DNA of 64,000 nucleotides from positions 96,906 through 160,905 of the forward strand of contig JASANC010000735.1 in the NCBI GenBank assembly GCA_030248135.1. Reading direction: 5' to 3'. The stretch comes from Theristus sp. LFF4_11 (lineage: Eukaryota; Nematoda; Chromadorea; Monhysterida; Xyalidae). Position numbers and translations under genes: made by a program. Every line of letters starts with the position of its first letter. Position 1 is the stretch's first letter. This document shows, piece after piece, positions 34,701 through 45,590 of this stretch. The notes below the pieces were generated by a model that was not told where the DNA came from, did no database searches, and saw only the letters and a program-made list of their open reading frames with translations.

Positions 34701-36766
34701 CTACGAGCACATCGGTCAAGTTGCCGAACTGTTTCGCGTTCCACGTTGCATCGTCGCCGTACACAACGAAGCGAACGCACTCGGGAGCACTCGTTTGATT
34801 CGCTAAGCTGCACACACGTGAGTGCACAGGTTAAAGTGCGTATGTCAGATCAGCGATTGAAAAGCATTACATTGAAAAAGATTTTCTTTTGACTCACGAA
34901 ACGTCGAAATATAACTTCAGCTTTGGCTAAATCCTTTCGGTACTGAAAATCGGTGATCAATCAGCAGAGTAGTAAAAACAAAACTGCTACAGCAATCGCG
35001 CAGCTTGATAGCCGACCGTTGACGGTGATGCCGCATGGCACGTTTGATGTAGTCCGCGTCTGCAGGCCAATGACCAAACGCTTTCTTTTCACCGGTTGTG
35101 AAATCACCACGGCGGCAATGTACGCCAATGACGGCGCATTTTGTCATCTCACCATCAGGCACCTTGGTTCGGTTGAAATCAAGATTCCGTTAAAAAATAC
35201 AAAAAAAAAATTAAAAGTTCTTGCGTGCACAGCCAAATGGCTATGAGGACAGTGATAATCAAGGACCATTTTCGGAGAAGATGCCGACTGAACTGAACAA
35301 CCATATTTTTAACTGGAAAGAAACACAAACAGACACTCAAACTCTTTGGCGTTTATGCGTACGCCTCGTTTATCATACACCTGGACCACAGAGCCGGAAT
35401 AATAACGTGTTCAGGTGATTAGGTACATTGTAGCAAGAATTTTAAGGAACGTTCGCGAGTAAAAGTAAATCAGGTGAGACCTGTAACAATTTGCGAAAGT
35501 TGCTCAAACACGGCTCCATGATAACCGGCAGAAAGCTCCTGAGCTCCCTTCTGACGTCGTCCTGAACGTCGCGAAAGTATCCGTACGCTTGGATGTATCC
35601 TCCGATGAGCACGTTCTGTCCTTTCGGCAGATTCAGCAGCCATTTGTGAGCGCTGTGCGCGCGACCGCCCTCGCCAACGTTTTTGAAGTTCTTGATTGTA
35701 CCCGGCGGCAAGGCGGCGACCAAGCTCACCGGCCAGTATCGCTTCAGACTTTTGTAGAAACCGTTCGTCGTTTCAAGGAACGCCCGTTTTCTGTTTCGTC
35801 GTGCGATTCCGTACAGCGAGCCGTAGGCGTACATTTGACTGCCGATGCGGCCGCCCGTGTACGCGAGCGTCACGTAGGAGCCGTCAGTGTCGCCGCTGTT
35901 GTTGACGCTGTTGTTGACGCTGTTGTTGAGCGCTGAAACTTTGAGAAACACTGTATGAACAAACTTCTGAACGTTCCATCAAAGTGGTTTCTTCTTCAGT
36001 GAAGAACACACGAAAAAATTAACTTTCGCTATGGTTGTTAATTTTAACCTGTCTGTCACTTTTTTCGCATATTGCAGAGTATATCTACAACAACAAATAT
36101 ATCATCGTTTGGTTGAAATCAAACGTATGGCTATGTGGTTGCGTGCAGCTCCGATATCGCATACGGGAAAAAATGGGATATTCCGTTCTTTCTTTCTTTT
36201 TTGCGGCCTCTGTATTCAGCGAGAAAAGTGACAGGTTTAAACAAACATACAGTACTATTATCTTTTCATGCGAAAGAGGTAGAGTAATGTTGAATTGTGT
36301 GTGGAAAAGCCGCACAGCAGAAAATTTTGCGCCCGAGCTTAGTTCGAATATGAAATAAAATAAATTTATTTGGTGAGAAAAATGTTTGATTAGTTTTTTC
36401 TCAATTTTTTCCAGAAAGCTGCTGTCAGAATACGTTCAGTTTTGCTGCTTTCAAATTGCCGCACAACCATGGAACATTTTCTCTATTTTTGCGTGCAAAC
36501 GCATATTGGGGGGACACAATAAGAAAGATAATACCATCGGTGTTGCTTGCCGTAGTCGCCGAAGAGACAAGGGCATTCTGAATTAAACGAGTATTTTCGA
36601 GTTTGTTGACGGTTCTGTTGAGCCAGTCGTTTCCGTAAACCGGTCGGCTCAAGTTTGTGAAAGTTTGGAAACGAAATTCAACCAGTAAAATGCCTAAAAT
36701 ACAGCTGAGCAACACGGTCAAGAACAATTGTGGCTGGTAAGTGACCGTTGTCGACGGCATCATCAC
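28725..36766 (-). CDS. Alpha-1,2-fucosyltransferase (GT11)
   Basis: This is a type II Golgi membrane enzyme that transfers fucose from GDP-fucose in alpha-1,2 linkage. Exon 1 (36766-36535) encodes a short cytosolic start and a signal-anchor helix (LFLTVLLSCILGILLVEF, residues 15-31). Exon 2 (35932-35481) has three tandem N-N-S glycosylation sites and the family motif YTGGRIGSQMYAYGSLYGIARR. Exon 3 (35162 to about 35017) has VIGVHCRRGDF, the H-x-RR-x-D GDP-fucose motif, and WPADADYIKRAM. Exon 4 (34807-34629) has CVRFVVYGDDATWN and SNHSIMTTG. Exon 5 (28861-28725) completes GTYSWMSAFL and ends FPDGWVPL. Phases agree at junctions 1-2, 2-3 and 4-5; the 3-4 junction is one of two choices. The product is about 381 residues, normal for the family. 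The last intron is 5.8 kb. Confidence 0.92.
28877..29787 (+). mobile_element. Non-autonomous Helitron (small)
   Basis: The 5' end reads TCATAATACTAAGATAATAG, close to the 5' end of the larger Helitron at 45591. The 3' end has the hairpin CGTGCCGTAGGCACG followed by a short spacer and CTAG, with T next outside, as expected for insertion between A and T. It lies in the last fucosyltransferase intron; its 5' end is about 15 bp from the splice acceptor of exon 5. Confidence 0.82.
30425..31500. repeat. Tandem repeat, ~170-bp units, five copies
   Basis: Units start with gtgttcgc(c/g)ctttcaattt at 30713, 30884, 31054, 31226 and 31396 and contain 'tttcctggggtaattccatc' and 'tttgggcattttt'. The block in front (30425-30660) duplicates 25085-25340, and one further unit follows that copy at 25363, so the two loci share a longer duplicated segment. 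All within the fucosyltransferase intron. Confidence 0.85.
31504..32760. repeat. Minisatellite, ~149-bp units, nine copies
   Basis: Units begin gtgagca(a/t)(c/t)tcta(g/a)at and start near 31504, 31653, 31803, 31950, 32100, 32249, 32397, 32545 and 32694. Conserved parts are 'gaatcgtgacgatttcgggc', 'cgtggaaattggcgaaatcg' and 'gcgctgatcacggattttgg'. Copies are similar but not identical and diverge toward the 3' end. The array is inside the fucosyltransferase intron. Confidence 0.92.
32874..33018 (+). repeat. 145-bp conserved block, copy 1
   Basis: This block recurs in inverse at 33770-33914 with one visible difference in 145 bp, and similarity stops sharply at both ends. It contains catataaaagg (TATA-like, 32900), potential stems ACTTG..CAAGT and CTCT..AGAG, the T-run atatttttg (33006) and, just outside, a hairpin ggttgc-aagt-gcaacc (33034-33050). 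It may be the terminal repeat of a 1.04-kb element, or a small RNA gene pair (see findings). Confidence 0.7.
33770..33914 (-). repeat. 145-bp conserved block, copy 2 (inverted)
   Basis: This is the reverse-complement partner of 32874-33018. On the minus strand the same TATA-like site, stems and T-run occur, and the downstream flank also has a weak hairpin (gctt..aagc near 33745). The interior between the copies contains a fragment of the 25.9-26.2 kb family. Confidence 0.7.
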
Positions 36767-37000
36767 TGCTGATGGACTGGTGCATCTGCGGTGCTTGATT
36801 GTTAATCCAGTGATGTGATTATTAGAATTCTGCTACAATGTGGTATTAAGACAAGGGCACAGTAACATGAGAACAGTAGTGGACCATCGCAGATAACTGA
36901 ATTCCAATAATTCCTTCATTCAAATAAAAATCATGATTGGCTTTGGAAGTTGACAAAACTAGAATAAATTAATAAAATAAAATAAAGAATAAAATAACTA
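36767..37000. other. Upstream region of the fucosyltransferase gene
   Basis: This short stretch lies upstream of the first Met codon (36766, minus strand). It should include the promoter and 5' UTR. No TATA box or repeat was recognised. Confidence 0.35.
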
Positions 37001-37919
37001 CAGGGTGGGCCAAAAAAAGGTTCCATTTTCAAACTGCTGTCACTGGCTGGTGTTTTAATATTATGAGCTGAAATTTTCAGCACTGATAAAACATATGATG
37101 CCATTTTACTGACAAAAATTTTTTTCCGATCTATAATTCCTAGCGCTCACTGTGGCAGATTTTCTAAAAAGCTCGAAAAATCAACAATTTGACTGAAATG
37201 AGTGCAAAAAAAAATTAGTATCAAGATGCGTGATTCAATTTTGAAACTGTTGCGAAGGGGACAAATGAGTCTTTTTGGATACCAGGGGTATTGATAGTTC
37301 AAATCATGCGCTCAGTGGAAAGGTCTCACACTTGAATTGCATTTGAGCTGCTCGAGCGAAATCCTGATGTTTCACAGCGGACTCGAGTCAGCAGCCATGC
37401 GACTGCGACAGAAAGAATTGTTCAGTTGACTTTTTGTTTTGTGTGTTGCTCTATCTGTTAGGTAATTTGTTTCTTTTGAAAAGTTTTTCTGCGGTTTGAA
37501 TAAAGACAGTGTTTCAGTTTCAGTTTTCTGCAGTTTCGTCATGGTTAAGTGGACAGCAGAGCAACGGGTCTGGTATGCTATCTGGTGGGAGCAATCTAAA
37601 AGTTTTTCTGCAGTGACTCGCCAGTTTCGCGTAAAATTCAATCCAGCCGCTGCCGGACGAGAACCTTGATCATGATTTGGATGTCTATGAACAATGATTC
37701 GTTGTGAAATTCTTGGTTAAAAATCCGTTTTTTTTTGAAAATTTGGAAATTTTTAAACATTGTGCTGTAACACTGAATCTACTTGACCAAACTGGATAAA
37801 AATTTTGTCAGGAAAATGGCATCACATGTTTTATTAATGCTGAAAATTTCAGCTCATAATATTGAAACACCAGCCAGTAACAGCAGTTTGAAAATGGAAC
37901 CTTTTTTTGGCCCACCCTG
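37001..37919. mobile_element. Deleted Tc1/mariner-like element
   Basis: The element starts CAGGGTGGGCCAAAAAAAGG and ends with the inverted complement; the terminal repeat extends about 90 bp (to the 'ttatgagctgaaattttcag' block). TA flanks both ends (36999-37000, 37920-37921). It is 919 bp with a short transposase-like N-terminal ORF, so most of the coding region has been lost. Confidence 0.85.
37541..37669 (+). pseudogene. Transposase N-terminal HTH remnant
   Basis: A 42-codon ORF inside the Tc1/mariner-like element reads MVKWTAEQRVWYAIWWEQSK, then SFSAVTRQFRVKFNP. The pattern (EQR, E-x-S, V-x-R-x-F) fits the helix-turn-helix domain at the start of mariner/Tc1-type transposases (DUF4817-like). 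No DDE/D catalytic region follows. A second, stop-containing copy lies at 63691. Confidence 0.65.
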
Positions 37920-38078
37920 TAGTTTCAACAAGCAATTTTTGCGGAGTTTACGGTACATATGGATTACGGAATTCAACAAAAAAAATCTGCTTTGGTTTGC
38001 TGGTTATGGTAGTTAGTTAATGGCTAGGCGCGTTCAAAACAAAATGGAGGAACCAGTTGTTGAAAGTGTTTCTATGTG

Positions 38079-38165
38079 GACATAACAACAACAATAACAA
38101 CAATAACAATAACAACAACAGTAATAATAATAACAACAACCACAGCACAACAACATTAACACCAA
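38079..38165. repeat. AAC/AAT trinucleotide microsatellite
   Basis: The run consists of aac, aat and acc triplets. Similar (CAA)n tails end the SINE-B copies, but no SINE body is seen next to this run. Confidence 0.8.
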
Positions 38166-38344
38166 CCAACTTAGCGTGAATTACCGTCACAGGTGAAAAT
38201 AAAAAAGTTCCCTTTTTAGTTGCATTTTTGACAATCAAAACGTCAAACATAAAACAAGTTTTGCAGCTTTTTCGCCAAGAATTACGTGGACATCAATTGA
38301 CCCTTTTCATACTTTTTGTGAAAGGTAATATGATGAAATAAATG

Positions 38345-38940
38345 AATGACTCGATTGTTCAAATGACAGCTCATTTTCTGCACTGTTTTAGTTTTGAAAG
38401 AACATGCAGGACGTATATTTTACAAGAAGTATGACACATAAGTTAGACGTAATACCCAATAATACTCACTGGGACGAAACAGTACTTACTGGTCTGTCAC
38501 ACACAAGCATACGCGATGTGTAACTCCTAAGCTTATGAGGCAGCTTGTGGATGCTTAGCGACAGATAGAATGTACATGGATACTGCACAAAGTATGAATG
38601 TTCAATTTACAATCAATATGCATTGTATGTGTGTCAAAGCACAAGCGAACCCGTATAACTCTGAAGTTCAGCTAATATAAGCATCCAATGTTTATATATT
38701 GTGTTATGTATATTTGATAGTCACAATCTAACTTGTAGCTTGGGTCAGTTACAATATTGTGTAGCTGAGAGTTTCCTGCACTACATACCTATAACTCTGG
38801 ATGGGCTGATTGATTCACAACAAACAATGTAATACGCAACGTGATACATGCAACGGACTTACGGTCTTAAGACTTACGGACTCAGGGTTGTATGTAATGC
38901 ACTTCAGTGCTAAATAAAATTGAACTGAACTGAACTGAAC
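38345..38940 (+). mobile_element. Possible 3' end of a non-LTR retrotransposon
   Basis: The stretch ends with aataaaattgaactgaactg and further tgaac units, a short tandem tail of the type that ends many non-LTR retrotransposons (RTE/CR1-like). No reverse transcriptase is visible, so the call rests on the tail alone. It abuts a copy of the 7.03-7.23 kb repeat block at 38941. Confidence 0.4.
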
Positions 38941-39100
38941 TCACGGTGGTCAATCTCATCTCAATTTTTCCCAAAAATACCGTAATTTTTGCATTTTTCT
39001 TAACGTTTGTGTCTGTCCCTGCATAGATTTTGTTGTTTCTGACCAAACAAGCAGCTATCTATCTATCTATCTAATTTAAAACATTTGACCGGCCCCCCAA

Positions 39101-40060
39101 AGTCACACCGGAGAAACGGCAATTCTAATGTTTTGAGAAGCAAAACAAAGCACCTCAGAAGCGATTTAATGCTGTAAAGAAAATGCGCCATTCTGTAGGC
39201 TTTACAATGGAACACCTGCAGATAAAGCGCATTTCTTTAACAGCATTACAAGCATTTTTGTTTTTCTTTTTTCAAAATAAAGCGCTTTTTTTCATAGCTT
39301 TTTTCAAAAAAAAGCAACAGTTTTTTTCAGAGCATTTTTTCAGCTGCTGCGGTGAAAGCATTTTTGTGGTTAAACGCAGCTTTATTTTGGTAGAAAAGTT
39401 GCAACTCGACAGGTGAATGCAAGGATTTTTTTCCAACTAGTGCCTTGTTAGATATTATCATTGGATGCTTGCCAATAATTCAGAAATAACCAGTGTCGCT
39501 CTCTGTGAACATCGTTTTGTTGCAGCTCTTTTTCTGTTGTTGCCCTTTCATTGATGATACTCTCAAGTTGCCACATCTTTGTAAAATTGGTTACCAGTAA
39601 CTTTCTTTCCTCTCAGCTATTTTTTAGATACTTCATGTAGTTTTATGACCTTAGGACAAATCTGACATAACCGAGGGCATTGGGTCTTATTTTTGGCTTT
39701 TGGTGGCCAGCAATTGCCAGCAAAGTTAGTGTGCAGCAAACCTTGGCAGACGACGGTCAAATGCATGCAGAGAGCAGGTCAAATTTTGACTAAGTGTGGT
39801 ATTTACAAAACAACGCAACACCGTGTATACAGGGTGCACCAGCACTATAAAAATGCTGCAAAAAAGCGCCAAAAAAATGCCCAAAAAAGCTTCAGCTTTT
39901 TTTTGATTTTATTGCTAAAGTAATGCTACCTACAAAAATGCTACTTTCTACCAAAATAAAGCTTAGAAAATTGCGCATTTTTGTTGCAGCATTACATTGC
40001 TTCTGAGGTGCATTGTTTTGCTTCTCAAAGCATTAGAATTGCCGTTTCTCCGGTGTCACA
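39101..40060. mobile_element. TIR element, ~960 bp
   Basis: The left end (agtcacaccggagaaacggc, 39101) and right end (gccgtttctccggtgtcaca, to 40060) are inverted, and the match continues inward through 'attctaatg..gagaagcaaaacaa' and 'gcacctcagaagc'. Inside are poly-A/T-rich imperfect repeats of an 'agcattttt' type. No transposase was found and a target duplication could not be defined. Confidence 0.7.
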
Positions 40061-40179
40061 TGCCCCCCCCCCCTCGCGCCCCCCCCCCAAAAAATTTTCC
40101 AGCTATCTATCTATCTGGAAATTTTGCTCCAGCTATCTTTATCGCCCCCCCCCCAACCCCTCGGCTCTGGAACAACTAT

Positions 40180-40300
40180 GAGCCCGCTCATTGCGGCCCG
40201 TTTGACTGCGAACCAGAAAATTGCGGCCCGGAGAACAGCTCTTCGGACGATTCCGGCCCGGCAAATGTTTCTCCAGCACGAGCAATAGTAAACCACCTGT
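40180..40300. mobile_element. Solo arm of the ATTCCGGCCCG foldback family
   Basis: Units such as 'cattgcggcccg' and 'gattccggcccgg' are followed by 'ctccagcacgagcaatagta', as in the arms at 3.9-4.06 kb. The opposite arm is not seen nearby. Confidence 0.65.
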
Positions 40301-40454
40301 ACCATTTTGATGAATCAAAAAATGACCACAATCAAACTACGGCACAAGCGCACACCATTTGTTAAAAATAAAATCTCAGGTTTCCGAAGAGCCTTTATAT
40401 AAAAGGCTTGGCTTAGGGAGGCGGAGGCCAACAACAACTTTACTTAGTTTTGGG

Positions 40455-41005
40455 CAGTACCGTGGGCCCAAAAAAATTTCGAATGGGGGGGTATGGTGTC
40501 GTGGGGGGGGGTGCCGACCAAAAAGCGAGGGGGGGTCCAACCTATGGTAACGTGGGACCCCCCCATGGGGGTCCTATGGGGGGGTGCATTTGTTCAAAAT
40601 TTTCTGTGGGGGGTCCACCCCCCCCATCCCCCATGATATTTTTTCGCTTAAATTTTGAAGGAAAAACGCTAAATTTTGCTGCAAAATCTTTGAAATTACA
40701 ATGAAGATGGTCAAGTTATCATATATTCAGCTTATATTATAGACTTTATAGACAAAAATCATGATTTTCGAAAAAAATTTAGGGTGTGCAGAAAATTTGG
40801 GGGGGGGGTCTCCGCCAGACAAAATTTCATGGGGGGTGTGGGGGGTGTCGGCCAAATTTTCGAGGGGGGAGGTCCGATGGGGGGGGGGGTGCCCGGTTTT
40901 AGGGGGTGGCACGGTGGCCCCCCCCCCCCCCACCCGACGGTCTCTGGTACTCTGGGGGGGTGTACCGTGTACCCCCCACGGCCCCACCCCCCGCCCACGG
41001 TACTG
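40455..41005. mobile_element. Short hAT-like element, G-rich, 8-bp TSD
   Basis: The ends CAGTACCGTGGGC (40455) and GCCCACGGTACTG (41005) are perfect inverted repeats, flanked by an exact 8-bp duplication GTTTTGGG (40447-40454 and 41006-41013). The 551-bp body is dominated by G runs on its left and right and C runs near 40620 and 40920, with no ORF of known type. It is a non-autonomous hAT-like element related to the CAGTAGCG elements of the 6.7-11.6 kb island. Confidence 0.88.
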
Positions 41006-41061
41006 GTTTTGGGATTAGATTTGGCTGAAGTTTATTTTCGTTTTGCAATCTTTTTTTATAT

Positions 41062-41310
41062 CTGTAGCGTGTCTGTAGCGCAGGTGTAGGGCTTTCGCCT
41101 GCCGTTCAGTAGGTGGAAAGTTCGAACCTCGCTGCGGACAAGACACACCATGATGAAACTAAAGTGACCTAACAAGATCTAATGGTCTACTCCCTCCAGA
41201 GCCGAGGGTAAATTGGGCTCGGGGCAGTATTGCCCGTTTCCGCCGGAGTTTGGTACCTTAGGGTTTCCGGAACCGGCGCGCAAACAAATAAATTTAAAAA
41301 AAATAGAGAT
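41062..41310 (+). mobile_element. SINE-A, tRNA-derived, full length
   Basis: The head has an A-box-like stretch (tctgtagcgcaggtgtaggg) and a B box (gttcgaacc, 41120), so it derives from a tRNA gene. The body runs through 'gagccgagggta' and 'cccgtttccgccgga', and the element ends in an A-rich tail (aaataaatttaaaaaaaa). A reversed body fragment lies at 1545-1690. Confidence 0.85.
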
Positions 41311-41311
41311 G

Positions 41312-41636
41312 TAACGGTCAAAAAAAATTTTTTATTTATTTTTTTAAAGTAAAAAAATGAGCATTTTTTTATTTTTTTTATTAAAAATTTTTGAAATTTT
41401 TTCTTTAATGTGCCCTGAAAATGCCGTTTTTGGCATAATTTTTCGAAAGTTCAACAAAACTTTTCTTTGACTTTACCTTGTCACTTGTCTTCAACGCTGC
41501 AGGTGGTATTCTGGATCGATTTATCGACTGTTTTCAGCCTTGGTGAGTGATGGATGATCGACTCGCGCATTGAAGAACTTGAGCGTCGCAAAGGCCAGTT
41601 CAACAAATTCCGATGCCGCTAAGGTCGGGACGGGGA
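41312..41636 (-). mobile_element. MITE-B, truncated copy
   Basis: It starts at TA-GAGATGTAACGGTCAAAA and matches the 3' half of the full MITE-B in inverse, ending after 'gatgccgctaaggt'. It directly follows the SINE-A tail. Confidence 0.7.
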
Positions 41637-41729
41637 AATAAAAACACGGGAAAATAAAATCGTGACACCGGAACCGGCGCGCAAACAAATAAATTTGAAA
41701 AAATCTGCGATTGCGTTAATTGAGGGGGG

Positions 41730-42180
41730 GTACAATTCCGGCCCGCCAATTCCAGCCTGAAGAGTTCCGGCCCGCTCATTCCGGTTCCGGCCCGAAGAAT
41801 TCCGGCCCGGAGAATTTTCGCCAGCACGAACAATATTAAACCACACAAAGTGATTTTTGGTAATAAAAAAATAAAATAAAAATTATCGATGTTCACATGT
41901 TACAGTGTATTTCAATTTCAATGATGTTCGTCTTGTTTGATTTTTTGGAAAGAGATACCCTTTGGAAAGAAAGAAATGACGAATAAAACGATTATTTTTT
42001 TATCATGAACACTGAACAGGATTTGTGACCCTTTTACCTTATCAAAAAGGCTTGGCTTAGGATTAGGAACCTACAACGAGTCATATTGCAAGCAAGTTCT
42101 GATCAAAAAATAAAAACACACTTTTAAGAATGTATACAAATCATCTATACAAATCGTACCTGTACCAGTAAGCAACTGTC
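41730..42180. mobile_element. Foldback-family left arm and flank
   Basis: About 440 bp match 3890-4330: the ATTCCGGCCCG array, 'gccagcacgaacaatattaa', 'gatgttcacatgttacagtg' and 'aaggcttggcttaggattag'. Only the left half of the element is present. It ends just before the INTS14 start codon, so it probably overlaps that gene's 5' region. Confidence 0.7.
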
Positions 42181-42192
42181 AGCTGCATATTA

Positions 42193-45100
42193 ATGCCGAC
42201 GTTGATATTATTTGATTCGTCGTTGTCCATGCTGTTGCCTTGCAGCGCCGCAGGTGGCAACGTGGATGAAAACAGTGATCAGTTAGCAAATCACCTGAAC
42301 AGAAAAACACTCGCCATTGTCGGCGTATCTCGCTTCATTGAAACAGTCGTCAAACTGAACAAATTGGAATCAATCTCTGTTGTGAGTGACGTCTGAGGAT
42401 TGAACTTAAAAACTTGAATTGATGCAGATATTTGCAGTCGACGTCGGTCGGTTTTCAGTTGAAACATGGAGTGGGCAAAGAAGGATTGTTGATTGATTGA
42501 TGAATTTATTTCAGGCTTCATTTAACCATGCAGTTACCGTGATTGAGCCCTATCAACGAATTGTCAATACGTCTGCCATAAACTCATCGCTGAGCAGGTT
42601 GCTGTTTTGCCAGTCACACAATTCTGTTCTCCACCTAGTCCTGGACGGATCATATTGAATTGTGCGAATTGCGATTGCATAATGTATTGTTTCTCGAAAG
42701 ACAAGCTTTCAATGATATTTCTAAAACTAAACCGTGTTGTTTTTACGACTCGAGTGCCAGTCGCGCACGAACGTGAGTGCTGCGCTGCGGTTCGCCCGTG
42801 AGCAGTGCTGCCAGCAGTGGTCAGTCGGCACCAGGAACGACGTCGTTGTAGTCACCGACGGACAATCGTTCCGCAAACAACATGCTCAAGATGAGAGACT
42901 CGTTGCCGATGGCTTCGCGTTCCCCGGTTTGTCAAGTATTCGTTGCGAAACTGTGCAAATGAATTTGAACTGCTCAAGATGAAAACGATGCATAGCGCAT
43001 AGTTATTATTGAATCTGGAAAACCTGATTGCTTTCGAAAAAAAGAAAACTGTAAAGCGATTGCTTTCGTTTTATGTTCTTGCCTTATTGGCTACCTTCTT
43101 GTTAACCTTACCATCTCACGTTGTTTTTTTGAATTGCCATCATCATTGGTCCAAGTATCATTTTGCTGTGTTTGCTCAGCACCAACGTTCATTCACGTCG
43201 TCTGTGTGACGTCTCAGTCGCGCTGTGCCATTCCTGACGACTTCTGGTTGCCGTTGCGGCAGTGTTCATCCAGCACCAAAGTTGACGTGCACTACGTGGA
43301 CACGTTGACGCCATCTGGCGTGTGTCGTGTGTTTGCTGGCATTGCTGACACACACTTTGCACCGTGCTATGCGATGTTGAAATGTGGTAGGTGTTTGGCG
43401 TTTTAGTGGCAGTGGCCAGGCCACCACGACATTCGAATGCAGTGGATTGCGTCACGCCTGAACCTTGTTGCGTCTGTAAGCTCATCGTTTCTTTTCAATC
43501 ATTCAAGGGCGTCTAACAGCGAACGTTCAAGTGTCGCCGAGTCTGCTGCGGCCGGCTGTCGGTGCGTTTGGCGTGAGCAACAGTCAGCACGAGACGTTTT
43601 CGTCGTCGAATTCAGTGGTCTCGCTGAACGTCCTAGGATTCTTGACACCGACGGAACTGGAGAATCCCGGCGTTTATTCGAAGCACGCCGTTGTCGCGCT
43701 TGGTCGGCGTCTTTTTTCGTTTTCGTCATTTTTGCGTCCGTGTCAGTCAGTGAGTCAGTTTTATTCTGCAGTGCACGGCATGATACCAGAAAAGTGTAAG
43801 ACACCATGAGTAGGCAAGCCGAAATGTGTCCGTGTCCGTTTTCGTCAGTGTAGCAGAATTTGATTGTTTCGAGTTGTTCTTTTGCAGCTGACCAAACCGC
43901 ATCGGAGAACAGTGACATCGAGCCAAACTTATGCGTTCTGCTGCATGGCGCGGAAAAAATCGAGAACTTGGTTGCGATTTGCATGATTGAGTTCGTTTAT
44001 AGCTGCTTGCAGCATTGCAGTCTATGCGTTTTTGCCGTTTTACTGAACGGATTCTGATTTTTGTTGCATTTGATTCAGCGCTGAGTGGTACGGCATGCTG
44101 GCGCCTGTTGAAATGGCACAGTCGCAGAAACGATCGAATTTATTATTGCACACTTTTCATCCAGGTACGATGTGTGTGTTTGTTATCTTTACGGTTCAGC
44201 ACGCGCACAAACCAACGGTCACTTGCGACGACTTTCTGTTTGTTGTCAGCGTACACACTGTGCAGGCGTGCATGCGCTGCCGTGGCTTGGCAAGCTGTCC
44301 AACCTGGCACATCGGCCGTTCGTGGCCGCCGACCAGCTGAGTGCTGATGCGAAGCCGCCGCCAGTGTTCCCTGTTGTGGTGCGTCCGAAGCCGAGCTACA
44401 GTTCTGCGAGCACGTGCTGGATTGACGGCTACCATTTGCAGTCGGACGTGCACAAAGTGATACGCTATGCGAAGCGGTTGCCTGATCGCCAGGCACAGTT
44501 CTATTTGGTGCGCTGCTTCTTTTTGTTGCCACGCACGTTTACAGTAATAGGAGTCTGTCCTTCGTAACTTCCGATTTTGGATCCATGTTATTGAAATTTG
44601 TCTTGACCGCTCGGTCCTGTTGGAATGAACATTTGCTCTGTTTGGACCAATTTTTCGAAGCAACCAAACTTTCCAGTACTTGACCGCCACATCCTAATAA
44701 AAAACAGAAACATTTGATAATTCACATATCCAGTGTGCCGCCATGGTTCATTTTTCAGTTCTGTTACGCACAATTTTGTGATATAATCCATCCCATAGTT
44801 TTAGCTGTCAAAAGTTCGAAAAACTCAAGATAAAAAGGAGTTTTAATTTTTGCAAGAAAAACTTGAATAAGACCTTTTTTGAAACCGGTACTGTTTTTTC
44901 TCTTGTCAAGCCCAAGCTAACATTTGATCAAAATCCTCTCCATCATGAAGTCAGGTTATTGTTTCAAAAAAAGAATCATGCTGATTCTTCAGGATGTGAA
45001 TCGTGTTTGCCGTCATGCGCAGTCGATTGGCTTTCTCGATGTGATTTCCTATCTGGCCACAGCGCTCGAAAAAGAGACGAAACAAGCGAACGTGAATGAA

Positions 45101-45251
45101 GCACTGAAATTTCACGCGAAACACGTCGTAGAGATTTTGAGGTACTTGACGTATTGTATAATTTATATTTAACAAAAATACCGCACTTGACGGTTTTTTC
45201 AGGATGGAAGGAGTCAAGTTCGTTGGTAACACCGTGAAGCCCCCTCTGTAA
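42193..45251 (+). CDS. INTS14: Integrator complex subunit 14 (VWA domain)
   Basis: INTS14 (VWA9) is a von Willebrand A-domain subunit of the nuclear Integrator complex, which cleaves snRNA and other Pol II transcripts. Exon 1 (42193-42381) starts MPTLILFDSSLSM, with the D-x-S-x-S metal site at residues 8-12. Later exons: 42515 to about 42600, about 42755-42926 (SAALRFAREQ, VVVVTDGQSF), 43180-43386 (HVVCVTS, YAMLKCG), 43508 to about 43750 (LTANVQVSPS, LGFLTP), 43888-43990 (NLCVLLHGAEKIENLVAI), 44079-44164 (EWYGMLAPVEMAQSQKRSNL), 44266-44507 (ALPWLGKLSNL, LQSDVHKVIRYAKRLPDRQA), 44993-45141 (IGFLDVISYLATALEKE) and 45203-45251. The order and spacing of motifs follow human INTS14 throughout. Two internal boundaries (after exon 2 and after the 43.5-kb exon) are not fixed. 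Confidence 0.92.
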
Positions 45252-45356
45252 CATGAACTTTCATTCCGTTGTGATATTTTTTGTTGTTTACTTCTGTTTG
45301 GTGTTCTGTTTTCAAGTTTTATGGGTTCGTCGTCGATGGTCAGTCTGGTCGATTTC

Positions 45357-45362
45357 AATAAA
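45357..45362 (+). terminator. Polyadenylation signal of INTS14
   Basis: AATAAA lies about 105 bp after the INTS14 stop codon and before the Helitron at 45591. Confidence 0.6.
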
Positions 45363-45590
45363 AGTAAGATTCCGTGTAATCGTGATTTTCTATTACCGCG
45401 TTCTTTCGACTGCCGCAGTCGCAACAGCGATTATCTTATTTTTTCGCATTTTTGGTACTATTTCGGTCCCGAGACTCAATGCGCGCATAGATAGGTAAAC
45501 AGTTTTATACGTGACTCAGGAATTCAAAATTAGTGAAGTGATCCGAGTCCCCTAAATAAGGCCGGTTAACTTGGTTATTTTGAAGCCACA

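Noticed and set aside
34453..34806. Plus-strand ORF over the fucosyltransferase exon 4
   Set aside because: It is the antisense shadow of an exon with clear GT11 motifs on the minus strand.
41062..41140. A tRNA gene (A and B box present)
   Set aside because: The sequence continues into a body shared with 1545-1690 and an A-rich tail, and no acceptor stem closes; it is the head of a SINE.
43437..43984. Alternative plus- and minus-strand ORFs around 43.5-44.0 kb
   Set aside because: The INTS14 frame (LTANVQVSPS.. LGFLTP) fits the family and splice phases; the others are shadows.
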